DNA from: Candidatus Bipolaricaulota bacterium
Lineage (GTDB): Bacteria > Bipolaricaulota > Bipolaricaulia > UBA7950 > UBA9294
NCBI GenBank assembly: GCA_030611415.1
Contig: JAUWPW010000009.1
Coordinates: 1-37,208 of the forward strand
DNA length: 37,208 bases
Reading direction: 5' to 3'
Shown: positions 1 through 7,020 of the stretch, one piece after another
Position numbering within the stretch: position 1 is the first letter of the stretch
Layout of the letters: each line of letters starts with the position of its first letter
The notes under the pieces: generated by a model
Databases searched by the model: none
What the model was told of the DNA's origin: nothing
The model's input: the letters and a program-made list of their open reading frames with translations, nothing else
Position numbers and translations under genes: made by a program

Positions 1-1456
1 TATCCAGATCTGTTGCTTGTTTGTCGTTGATTTCCAAGGCTGTTCGCATGTACGCATTACTTCCAAGTGAAACGCCAGAGTAGCAGGAAGAAGTCGTCTC
101 CGTGGTTGATTCGGATCGCGCAAGATTAATGCTTCCGCCAAGAGCTCCGTAGGCAGCGGATAGGAAAGTTGTACTCTTCCCTGAATCCAGGGACAAGACC
201 CCTCTGCATGAAAGTCCCTCGTATTCTGGAGGTACAAGTGAAATGGCGAACCCACTATCTTGAACCGTCAGCCCCATCTTGACGGTGCTTGAACTGAGAG
301 AAGAACGAATGGTCCATCCTTTGTTAGTCAGATCCAGGTCAAGAGAAGAGTACTCCCATCTCCAAGAAAGGTTAAGTGATTTCTCTGTTGTTTCATGATG
401 GAGTTTCAGGAAATAGGGGCAATCCGATGGAGCATACTCGTAATCAATGGTCACACTGTCCAGGGATATGGGTGCGGCCGAAGAAATACCACTAACGGTT
501 ATGCTTTGATCTGCCTCTCGATAGCCTATCCACCCCTGCTGAAGATCAAAGCGCTCAGTAATCCCAACATCAAACTGTCCACCAAGTGACAGAGACTGCC
601 CAGGGGCAATTGTCCCTCCAATGCGAGCATTTCCTTTGATTGAAACACTTCCATTTGACCATGTGGTGGTTGTGCTCACTGCCCCAGGAACGATAGGGAA
701 AAGTGTTCCACTTACCGCTTCGGGTAATGGTGGGCTAGCTTTCGTCCTTATGGTGCCTGTTGCGGTTTCGGTGGGATCGCTCTGTGAACGAACCGTAATG
801 CGGCAGTAGTTACTGTCGCCAGGACTCACTACCTCTGGAACAGCAACGGTTAGAGTAATCTTAGCCTTGTTTCCGGCGGCAAGCTCTACTACATCCCGCG
901 AAAGGACCGCGTGCCAACGCGACTGCACCTCCAGTTGAAAGGTGTCCGATTGATTCCCATGATTAACGATTGACAGTTTGTATATTAATTGACTTCCGGG
1001 CTGCGCCTGTTCGCCCTGTGGAATGGATAACTTCACAGCGGCCCTCTGCTCGATGGTCAGCGTGGCATACGCTTCGGCAGACTCAGTAGGTTCAATTGTA
1101 CTAGTGGCACGAAACGTAGCCTCATAGCTATCTGCCGGCACAGTTGACTGAGCCAGCAGGCTCACAAGTATAACTTTACTTTCTCCAGAGGTTAGCGTTA
1201 CACTTGCGCGACATACCAAAACGGTAAACTCTTTAGGCAAGGTGACCACTAGTTCAATGGTATCCGTGGTTGATTGCAGGTTTGTCACGCGGAAGGCCAA
1301 CGTGGTTAAGCCGCGCGGGGAAAGGGTTCTAAGCGGAGACAAACACTTTACAGTAATTGCCGCTGCTCGGGCAAAGGCACATAAGAGTAGCAAGAAGAGA
1401 GGGGCTATAAGAAAACTTACAACCCTTCTTTGTGCCGCGCTTCTAGGGCGAAACAT
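1..1456 (-). CDS. Large secreted beta-rich surface protein, partial (3' end outside window)
   Basis: This reading frame is missing from the ORF track because it has no stop inside the window. I translated the minus strand from the ATG at 1456 and found it open for about 485 codons to the left edge. An AGGGAG SD lies just upstream of the ATG. Residues 1-35 form a signal peptide: an arginine-rich start, then a hydrophobic leucine-rich stretch ending near AFARAAA. Residues about 36-130 and 130-235 look like two Ig-like domains of the NEW3/CARDB kind, with the typical 'NHGNQSDTF' and 'VVSPGDSNY' patterns. The rest is serine/threonine/glycine-rich with alternating strands and could be a barrel or adhesin stalk. 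It is the last visible gene of the surface operon below the riboswitch, 248 bases after the preceding gene. The function is unknown. A cell-surface or outer-membrane role is inferred from the signal peptide and its neighbours. The three plus-strand ORFs here are shadows. Confidence 0.72.
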   Translation of the reverse strand, partial: MFRPRSAAQRRVVSFLIAPLFLLLLCAFARAAAITVKCLSPLRTLSPRGLTTLAFRVTNLQSTTDTIELVVTLPKEFTVLVCRASVTLTSGESKVILVSLLAQSTVPADSYEATFRATSTIEPTESAEAYATLTIEQRAAVKLSIPQGEQAQPGSQLIYKLSIVNHGNQSDTFQLEVQSRWHAVLSRDVVELAAGNKAKITLTVAVPEVVSPGDSNYCRITVRSQSDPTETATGTIRTKASPPLPEAVSGTLFPIVPGAVSTTTTWSNGSVSIKGNARIGGTIAPGQSLSLGGQFDVGITERFDLQQGWIGYREADQSITVSGISSAAPISLDSVTIDYEYAPSDCPYFLKLHHETTEKSLNLSWRWEYSSLDLDLTNKGWTIRSSLSSSTVKMGLTVQDSGFAISLVPPEYEGLSCRGVLSLDSGKSTTFLSAAYGALGGSINLARSESTTETTSSCYSGVSLGSNAYMRTALEINDKQATDLD

Positions 1457-1637
1457 GACTCCCTGATACAAGTATTCTCTTCGCCTCGTTCCACATGCTG
1501 ATCACAGTTTAGTCCTCTACTCCAGGTATTCATGCTGCACGGCTAATAAGATCTATTATGTGAGAATGTAAGACATTTAACAAATAGCTATCTCATACGA
1601 GGCACAGCAACAAGCAGTAGAACTTGAATGACTATCT

Positions 1638-1667
1638 CCTTGGTCATCACAGATGTGGTGACCAAGG
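1638..1667 (-). terminator. Strong hairpin between two operon genes, possible attenuator or processing site
   Basis: Arms at 1638-1650 and 1655-1667 pair over 13 base pairs (one G-T wobble) around the 4-base loop AGAT. It lies after the stop of the 282-residue gene and before the large surface gene. There is no T-run on either strand, so it is not a standard intrinsic terminator. It may attenuate transcription or protect a processed 3' end. Confidence 0.4.
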
Positions 1668-1704
1668 CTAAGAGGGCAGGCCGTACTTGCTTGCGTCACA
1701 AATC

Positions 1705-2547
1705 TCACAGCTCAAGGGTGTACTGAGCACCCCACACATACTGGTCCCCATTGTCGAACACGACCAACGCCTCGTACTTTCCGGTGGGCACTCCGGAGAG
1801 TAGGATCCGATGTGTTACTGAACAACCTGGGTAGATACCCAGTTTAGAGCTTTCGAATCGACCAACGCTGGACCCGCTGTCATCATATAGTTCGGTCCAC
1901 ACCTCTGGGGCTACATATCGCTCTCCTATGTTCTCGATCTCGATCCGTAGCAGGGGACCCTCCTCCTCCTGCAGGAGTTTGGTATCGATGATGTTGATCT
2001 TACGTTCACCGCTATCACCGATATGGGTGATGATCTGGATCCCGTAGCGCATCACTTGACGAATAGCTATCTTACCTTCAGGGGATTCAACAGGTGGAAG
2101 GACAGGGGCCACCATCACTATACTCCAGTAGGTACCGACCAGGGATGGATCATCCGGTACCTCTATCGTGTATGGGATAGAAACCCTCTCTCCAGGAACA
2201 AGGACAAGGCGTGATGGGAGAACAAAGGTAATCCATGAACTGTTGGAGCGAGGAACGCTACCGGGTTCACCATAGGTGTTGGTTCCATCGGCAAAGAACA
2301 TGTAGTCATTCTGGGTCACCTGTACCTCTATTGGTACGTCCCCAGAATGGTCGATGATGATCTCTGCACTGTAGGTACACCCGGGGTTGACTGTGAACTT
2401 GTGTGCCAGTTTTCCCGGTACCGAGATCTGAGCCAGCCCATAGATGGAGAAGACCAGACATAGCACAGTTACACCGACCCACACTAACAGCGCCTTCCTT
2501 TCATTGGAGAAAGAGACTAGAGGACCCTTGGAAGTTGAATATGCCAT
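1705..2547 (-). CDS. Membrane-anchored Ig-fold protein, DUF916/fimbrial-chaperone-like
   Basis: About 280 residues. A hydrophobic segment near residues 20-42 (LLVWVGVTVLCLVFSIYGL) is an uncleaved anchor or signal. Two beta-sandwich domains follow. The first, to about residue 165, ends in 'LVPGERVSIPYTIEVP' and 'LVGTYWSIVMV', patterns typical of PapD-like chaperones and of the DUF916 (WxL-interacting) family. The second, about residues 185-280, is another Ig-like domain. The start is probably the second ATG, at 2547: the GGGG before it gives 8-base spacing, against 2 bases for the ATG at 2553. The gene begins within about ten bases of the stop of the preceding secreted-protein gene, so the two are co-transcribed. 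I infer a periplasmic or surface chaperone or anchor for its two small secreted neighbours. The family assignment rests on sequence pattern only. Confidence 0.6.
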   Translation of the reverse strand: MAYSTSKGPLVSFSNERKALLVWVGVTVLCLVFSIYGLAQISVPGKLAHKFTVNPGCTYSAEIIIDHSGDVPIEVQVTQNDYMFFADGTNTYGEPGSVPRSNSSWITFVLPSRLVLVPGERVSIPYTIEVPDDPSLVGTYWSIVMVAPVLPPVESPEGKIAIRQVMRYGIQIITHIGDSGERKINIIDTKLLQEEEGPLLRIEIENIGERYVAPEVWTELYDDSGSSVGRFESSKLGIYPGCSVTHRILLSGVPTGKYEALVVFDNGDQYVWGAQYTLEL

Positions 2548-2558
2548 GAGCATTACCC

Positions 2559-3056
2559 CTAGAGTGTATCCACCACTGTATAGTATAGCGTGGTGGTATA
2601 GGTTCCCGGTGGGATCTGTATTGAAACCCCGCTAACCTTGAGCTGCACCTCTATCCCAGTTCTGTCCCCTCTCCCGCTAAAAAAGGTCTGGTCGCTAGCA
2701 GTTACTGTCATATACTGAGACCCACCAGAGATGGTACCGCTTCCAGAGCCATTGCTTGTTCTTTGAGCGTACAGACTAAGATCGTTGTGCCAGTCTGTAT
2801 CAACCCTCTTGACATCCACTCGCCAGTTGTCTTCTCCACTAGTTGTCCCTGAAATATTGATGGATACCTGGTCAGACGTGCTTTCATAGGTACTTATCAA
2901 ATCAGTTCCTGCGCCAGCAATCAAATCGCTCTTATCAATAATCTCAAGCCAACCATCGCTTACTAGCGTAATGGATATAGATGCATGGCTTGTTACACCA
3001 ATGACAACAAGAGCGAGCAATAACACCAGCCAAATGTGCCTAATTATTCTCGTCAT
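2559..3056 (-). CDS. Small secreted beta-sandwich protein (pilin/SCPU/WxL-like)
   Basis: 165 residues with a clear signal peptide (residues 1-25, hydrophobic LVLLLALVVIGV, cleavage near SHA). The mature part is all-beta and rich in Ser, Thr, Gly and Asp. It ends in 'IPPGTYTTTLYYTVVDTL', the C-terminal strand pattern of spore-coat-U/CsuA-type secreted pilins and of WxL domains. There are no cysteines in the mature part. The SD is weak. It is the second gene of the operon, 88 bases after the 173-residue gene and 5 bases before the anchored Ig-fold gene. I infer a structural surface subunit. The exact family is uncertain. Confidence 0.6.
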   Translation of the reverse strand: MTRIIRHIWLVLLLALVVIGVTSHASISITLVSDGWLEIIDKSDLIAGAGTDLISTYESTSDQVSINISGTTSGEDNWRVDVKRVDTDWHNDLSLYAQRTSNGSGSGTISGGSQYMTVTASDQTFFSGRGDRTGIEVQLKVSGVSIQIPPGTYTTTLYYTVVDTL

Positions 3057-3144
3057 GCTACATACCCTACCTAATTAAGGGCACTACGGCAAGCTCTTTA
3101 AGAGCACGCCTCATAGCGCACCCAAACTCTTGTTAACGGCTACA

Positions 3145-3666
3145 CTATGCGGCGGCTGCCAAAAGGGTCCACGTGACGGTCTTGGATTCTGTCTCAGTGA
3201 TCGGTGCGATCATCGTACTCAGAGAAAACTTATAGGTAATAGTCGCTTCCGTGCAGTTCTCGTTTGCTATTCCGCTAAACATTTCTACAGCTTCGGTGTC
3301 AAGGGTTTGCTCGCCAGCACTTGTTCCGTTACTGCCAGCGGGTTCAGCTAAAGTAGCTTTTAGCACAACCCCAGTTGTATACGCAGCGCTGAGTGCAGCA
3401 GTGATCTTCCTGGTACCAGATGCAACGTTCGAAGTCCAAGACAAGCTCGTAGTGGCATCAGTCTGTTCAGTTGGCAATAGTCCTGCCGTGGTTTGCGCAT
3501 TGGTAAGGGTAATAAGGCCGGGGTCACCACTTACCACAAGCTGAGCGATCTCTTCAAGTTGCATACCTACGCTTGCCGTATCACTATCGGTAGTTTCGCT
3601 CCAAGCAAGTAGTCCACAGATCATTACTACTGTTACTAACAAGCCTGACATTACTACCTTCCTCAT
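3145..3666 (-). CDS. Secreted WxL-like/pilin-like surface protein, first gene of operon
   Basis: 173 residues. Residues 1-23 are a signal peptide (MRKVVMSGLLVTVVMICGLL, cleavage around AWS). The mature protein is a Thr/Ala/Ser-rich beta protein with 'SLSWTSN' in the middle and 'KTVTWTLLAAAA' at the C-terminus. That W-x-L pair and closing strand resemble WxL surface domains and spore-coat-U pilins. The start is well fixed by a GGAGGT SD 7 bases upstream of the ATG. That SD lies inside a hairpin (3671-3689), and a candidate c-di-GMP riboswitch lies further upstream. It is probably the most abundant structural product of the operon, exported and assembled on the surface. The role is inferred. 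Confidence 0.62.
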   Translation of the reverse strand: MRKVVMSGLLVTVVMICGLLAWSETTDSDTASVGMQLEEIAQLVVSGDPGLITLTNAQTTAGLLPTEQTDATTSLSWTSNVASGTRKITAALSAAYTTGVVLKATLAEPAGSNGTSAGEQTLDTEAVEMFSGIANENCTEATITYKFSLSTMIAPITETESKTVTWTLLAAAA

Positions 3667-3670
3667 TCTA

Positions 3671-3689
3671 GTTACCTCCTTTTGGTAAC
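3671..3689 (-). promoter_or_regulatory. SD-sequestering hairpin (riboswitch expression platform)
   Basis: On the minus strand GTTACC (3689-3684) pairs perfectly with GGTAAC (3676-3671) around a 7-base loop. The GGAGG SD of the 3666 gene (3679-3675) lies in the loop and 3' arm, so the hairpin would block ribosome binding. The same GGTAAC hexamer also occurs in the upstream aptamer at 3749-3744, so GTTACC has two competing partners. Confidence 0.5.
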
Positions 3690-3733
3690 TGGGCTGCCTT
3701 CTCTAAGGTTTGGAGCTTCGATTTGGGATTTGA

Positions 3734-3808
3734 AAGCTTTCATGTTACCCCTTTAAGTAAGGCCCCTTGTTTTGCGCCCCGCCCTCTCGAACGGTTTGCC
3801 TTTGGCTC
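3734..3808 (-). promoter_or_regulatory. Candidate c-di-GMP-I (GEMM) riboswitch aptamer
   Basis: The minus-strand sequence contains the GEMM-I hallmarks in order: AGGCAAACC, a hairpin CCGTTC-GAGA-GGGCGG closed by a GNRA loop, then GGCGCAAAAC, GGGGCCTTA, and a short CCTT/AAGG stem. It ends in GGGGTAACATG, which corresponds to the GGUUACCG segment of known members. Aligned by eye to the Vibrio Vc2 aptamer, the ligand-contact positions G20 (G before CAAACC), A47 (middle A of CAAA) and C92 (C after the UAA) are all kept. GAGC at 3808-3805 can pair with GCTT at 3737-3734 to close the element. It differs from the consensus in having AAAAC where AAAGCC is usual, and a very short P3. It lies about 70 bases upstream of the surface-protein operon. 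A covariance-model search was not possible here. Confidence 0.55.
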
Positions 3809-4022
3809 AGAGGTTTTTTTCTTTGGCCGCCTCTGTGATCGATCTAGCGATGCTATACTATACCTTAATATTGAGCATTCCTAGACACAGTTCGTTCCGA
3901 AAGACAACGCGAACAGGCTACTTGTTCTCTCGAGAGCAGGCTAGTCGAAAAGTAGCCAGTCCCTTTTTCTAGCGCTTTCACCTGTTTAGGAGCAGGATTT
4001 ATATGGAACGGTTATTTGACTG

Positions 4023-4075
4023 GATTCCGGCCTTTGCCTGTCTGCGTCGCGGATGCGACAGGCACGCCGGAATGA
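4023..4075. repeat. Palindromic intergenic repeat of the ATTCCGGC...GCCGGAATGAC type
   Basis: The outer arms GATTCCGGC and GCCGGAATGAC flank an inner inverted pair GCCTGTC/GACAGGC. Similar short palindromes ending in GGAATGAC are widespread in intergenic DNA of many bacteria. The element is non-coding and folds into a long hairpin on either strand. Confidence 0.55.
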
Positions 4076-4099
4076 CGAATGCAAAGAGATTCCGGGACA

Positions 4100-4500
4100 A
4101 TCTGCGTTTGAATCGTGATGGGTGAAAAACGCAGGATTAAGGATTATGGGGTATGGATTATGGGGGAAAAGATAAAGACAGTGACAAGTAAAGTGTGACG
4201 CGTAATGAGTGAAAGGACAGGAAATCAAAAACTGAAAGCTGAGACCCGAGAACTGAAAGCTGACAACTGATAACTGTAATGGGTGATGGGTAACACAAAG
4301 ATAGTCTAGAGTCGGGAGTCAGCAGCCAAAACCAGTTGAATAGTTGAATGGGAAAAGCAAACAACCCAAAAGACCAGGGTTGTGCTTGTGTAGTTGCGTC
4401 TAGCGTCGGACACAGGTTTCGACGCTACGAACGGTCTGAGAACTGATGACTGATAGCTGTTTGCTGATGACTGAAAACTGAGAACTAACGTGAGTTTTGT
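4100..4500. repeat. Low-complexity degenerate intergenic repeats; rest of the 3.67-4.5 kb gap has no gene
   Basis: The stretch is made of degenerate short phrases such as GGATTAAGGATTATGG, GTGATGGGTGA, AACTGAAAGCTGA, ACAACTGATAACTG and GAACTGATGACTGATAGC. The same phrases, inverted, fill 32.1-32.35 kb. The ORFs predicted here (3986-4228, 4158-4364 minus) are repeat-derived and not credible. Between the riboswitch and about 4.0 kb I see only the possible operon promoter zone and no gene. Confidence 0.6.
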
Positions 4501-4506
4501 TGCAGA

Positions 4507-4713
4507 TCAGTAGATCTGGGAATCCTGTAGCGCTACAGAGGCGAAACCTTGTTTGTCGACTTTCTCAGGGAGGTGCTCCGTTACATAGGAAGAAAGAGCG
4601 AGGTTTAACTCCTCAAGGATTGAGTGATTATTTGTCTTAGCAACAATTGCTAATCCTACGAGGAGATTCTTGTTTATCACCTCATTGTTGCACAGCATTT
4701 GCTGATCTTCCAT
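4507..4713 (-). CDS. Small hypothetical protein
   Basis: 68 residues from the ATG at 4713 (a GTG one codon upstream is also possible). A GGAGG at 4724-4728 sits 10 bases before the ATG or 7 before the GTG, so translation is plausible. There is no signal peptide or membrane segment. The middle (residues about 15-50, 'LLVGLAIVAKTNNHSILEELNLALSSYV') is predicted helical and vaguely recalls the helix-turn-helix part of CopG-type antitoxins, but the match is too weak to name a family. No toxin-like partner is adjacent. It stands alone between a repeat region and speB. Confidence 0.45.
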   Translation of the reverse strand: MEDQQMLCNNEVINKNLLVGLAIVAKTNNHSILEELNLALSSYVTEHLPEKVDKQGFASVALQDSQIY

Positions 4714-4716
4714 CAC

Positions 4717-5051
4717 TATTGCGCCTCCTAGCTTCGGATATATTAAGGGAGTAACGCTCTGATTCGGATTTACAGCTGGTCACTTCCCGAGCTAATATAC
4801 ACCACCACCTTACGGTGAGTCAAGCGAATGAGAGCGCCACAAAACACCGTCTCTGAATACGCCTCAAAGCCTTATATCAACAGCGTTTACAAGCCCTGGC
4901 AACAATACACAATAACCCTAGAACTGGGAAGCCAAGGCCCTTGTTGGCGGTGTGAGAACTTAGTCACCCTAAAACGAGGGAAAAACGCTCTGCCGCGGAT
5001 GTCCAGGTTGCTTGACCACAATTAAGGGTAATATGTTGAGTAGTCGCGCCT
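4717..5051. other. 335-base gap without a recognisable gene
   Basis: No tRNA, terminator or convincing ORF is seen. The plus ORF at 4828-5025 lacks an SD and resembles no family. Confidence 0.4.
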
Positions 5052-5993
5052 TCACTGCCGTGTCTCGCCAGCCCCCGGGAAGGCGATAATTCTTTTCACC
5101 CAACCAAAAACTTCGTAGATCACCTTAGCGGCAGCGACGGATGTAATATCGGCGTGATCAAGGGGTGGGGATACCTCAACTATGTCAAGCGCGCGGATCG
5201 GCAGCTTCGAGAAGACAATATGCAGGAGTTCCAGTACATCGCGAGTGGAAAGGCCAGCTGCCTCTGGTGTACCCGTTCCCGGAGCAAACGCAGGATCGAG
5301 AGCGTCGATATCGAGCGTTACATACACTGCGTCTGCGCTTCGTAGCTGCTTCACAACATCATACGCGACGTTCTTGATTCCGCGCATATAAACATTGTGT
5401 GCCGTATGTACCTCGATTTCCGGATGGTCTGCAAGGAACAGAAGCTCATCCTCCATAAAGGAGCGGATCCCAACCAGTGACATATGACGAGACTCTATGT
5501 TAGGAAGTTCCAAGACACGTCGTTCTGTGCACGCATGCGACCAGCGGTGTCCTTTGAACGTATCGGCAAGATCGAGATGCGCATCGATGTGGACCACTCC
5601 AAACTCTCCCTTTATCGATTTACTGAAGGCCCTTGTAAGTGGGATGGTCACAGAGTGGTCCCCGCCTAGGAATAGCGAGAAAGGATGCCGGAGGACCGTA
5701 GTTGCGCGTTTCTCAACTGTACTGAAGTACTGTTGCCAGTTCAGGTCAATAGGTACATCACCATAATCGTAGATGCGTAAGCCACTAAGAGGCATTCCCT
5801 CCTCAGTGGCTGGCGCGATGTGCGGTGTCAGTTCCCGGATTCTCTGTGGAGCGAATGAGGACCCTTTGCGAAAGCTACTACCTCCGTCAAATGGAACACC
5901 CAGCACGCCGATTTCCGCGGAAGGATCAGTGCTCTCAAGACCGCTCCACGCTCCTGGATGAGTGGGTTCAATTGTCCTAGAGGATGTGATCAT
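5052..5993 (-). CDS. speB: Agmatinase/arginase-family ureohydrolase
   Basis: 313 residues, the usual length for the ureohydrolase family, which uses two Mn ions to hydrolyse a guanidino group. For agmatinase the reaction is agmatine to putrescine plus urea. The metal-ligand motifs are all present: GGDHSVTIPL (His), HIDAHLDL (Asp, His, Asp) and LDIDALDPAFAPG (two Asp). The N-terminal 'GVPFDGGSSFRKGSSFAPQRIRE' matches bacterial and archaeal agmatinases rather than arginases. Which guanidino substrate it uses cannot be settled by motif alone. The SD before the ATG at 5993 is weak. It stands alone with no polyamine gene nearby. All plus-strand ORFs inside it are shadows. Confidence 0.87.
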   Translation of the reverse strand: MITSSRTIEPTHPGAWSGLESTDPSAEIGVLGVPFDGGSSFRKGSSFAPQRIRELTPHIAPATEEGMPLSGLRIYDYGDVPIDLNWQQYFSTVEKRATTVLRHPFSLFLGGDHSVTIPLTRAFSKSIKGEFGVVHIDAHLDLADTFKGHRWSHACTERRVLELPNIESRHMSLVGIRSFMEDELLFLADHPEIEVHTAHNVYMRGIKNVAYDVVKQLRSADAVYVTLDIDALDPAFAPGTGTPEAAGLSTRDVLELLHIVFSKLPIRALDIVEVSPPLDHADITSVAAAKVIYEVFGWVKRIIAFPGAGETRQ

Positions 5994-6114
5994 GTCTTCA
6001 TTCTAAACGATTTTGACAGGTTAGCAAACTCTCCTAATAGCTAGGACGAAATCACTAGGCGATTGGGCAGAGCCAAGCTACTGACGCGTCGAACTCTCAC
6101 TTTTTCTGTTCCTT

Positions 6115-6160
6115 GTGTTTCTCAACTGCGCACAAATACTGCTCGCAGGTAGAGAAACAC
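6115..6160. repeat. 46-base composite palindrome in the speB-recombinase gap
   Basis: Outer arms GTGTTTCTC (6115-6123) and GAGAAACAC (6152-6160) pair perfectly. Inner arms CTGCG and CGCAG also pair, giving 14 base pairs around a 13-base loop. It lies in the otherwise empty 5994-6354 gap, downstream of the recombinase gene. It may be a recombination site or a structured RNA. No T-run follows. Confidence 0.45.
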
Positions 6161-6354
6161 CGAATATGCGGGGCAAAGTCAAAATCCGTACCATACTGAG
6201 CGATACTACACTGAGCCGACTATGGTTGGACGAAATATAACCCTACATGCAGGACTTTGGTGATATTTCACTACGCTACCTTTCTATAGAAACCGCACAG
6301 GACTCACGCGGATGATGACTTCGTCGTGATCAGTAGGCAGTAAATTGAGACGGT

Positions 6355-6963
6355 TTATTGAGGCAGTTTGTTTACCGCAATAACAGCGTCTTCACTCAGG
6401 ACATCGGCATAGACTTGTGTTGTCTGGATGGAGCGATGACCGAGCTGTTTTTGCACGAGGCGAATATTGTACTTTGAGGCACGGTAGAGGAGTGATGCAT
6501 ACGTGTGACGACACGAGTGAATCGAAAAGCGAGAAGGCAACCCAAGTATACGTGCATTGGTCTTGAAGACGCGGTAGATCGCGGTACGAGTGAGCGCGTG
6601 TCCGCCGCGGGAGGAGATGAATAAGCTAGCAGATGGGCCAATAGACTGCGCGGCCTTCTTTTTCCAGTCGATGAATCCGAGCAAGTGCTGGCGTAGTGGG
6701 TCTCCTACATTGACTCCCCTCTTCTTGTGACCCTTTCCGTCGCGTACAATTAGCGAGGCATGTTCTTGTTCTAGAATGATATCTCGTATCTTAAGGGAAC
6801 AGATTTCGGATACACGCAGACCCGTATCTAAGGCAAGATGCAGGATAGCCCAGTCTCTGATGCCATTTCTCTCACCGCTGGCCGCGCGATCTCTACAATG
6901 GTTCTTTAGTTTGGTCACCTGTTCGATGGTAAGAAAATCCTCCTGGGTTATCTCAAGAGACAT
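6355..6963 (-). CDS. Tyrosine recombinase, catalytic domain only
   Basis: 202 residues from the ATG at 6963, chosen because GGAGG lies 5 bases upstream. The ORF-track start at 6990 has no SD. The full catalytic set of the phage-integrase/XerC-D family is visible: Arg in DTGLRVSE, Lys near KGHKKRGV, His-x-x-Arg in HSCRHTYAS, His in QLGHRS and the nucleophile Tyr in QVYADV. The protein begins with only about 15 residues ahead of the catalytic fold. The N-terminal SAM-like core-binding domain present in XerC/XerD (about 300 residues) is therefore missing. It could be an intact minimal recombinase or the remnant of an integrase. A perfect dif-sized palindrome sits 66 bases upstream of the start codon, and another palindrome lies beyond the 3' end. 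It cuts and rejoins DNA through a 3'-phosphotyrosine. Its target is unknown. Confidence 0.85.
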   Translation of the reverse strand: MSLEITQEDFLTIEQVTKLKNHCRDRAASGERNGIRDWAILHLALDTGLRVSEICSLKIRDIILEQEHASLIVRDGKGHKKRGVNVGDPLRQHLLGFIDWKKKAAQSIGPSASLFISSRGGHALTRTAIYRVFKTNARILGLPSRFSIHSCRHTYASLLYRASKYNIRLVQKQLGHRSIQTTQVYADVLSEDAVIAVNKLPQ

Positions 6964-7020
6964 GCGTTCCTCCTTATTGTTACATGGCAAATGCTAGTAA
7001 GATTCAGAAATGTTTATGTG

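Noticed and set aside
395-1466. Plus-strand ORFs at 395-589, 621-809 and 1242-1466
   Set aside because: They lie antisense to the long minus-strand frame (1-1456), which has a signal peptide, an SD and domain-like patterns; the plus ORFs have none.
3772-3972. Plus ORF of 66 residues over the riboswitch region
   Set aside because: No SD or family pattern; the sequence is better explained as the antisense of the candidate GEMM RNA.
3986-4364. Two minus-strand ORFs (80 and 68 residues) in the repeat cluster
   Set aside because: They are translations of degenerate repeat phrases and have no SD.
4828-5025. 65-residue plus ORF
   Set aside because: No SD, no recognisable pattern, isolated.
6115-6160. 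Integron attC site
   Set aside because: The palindrome lacks recognisable RYYYAAC and GTTRRRY boxes, there is no cassette array, and the recombinase lacks the N-terminal domain that integron integrases have.
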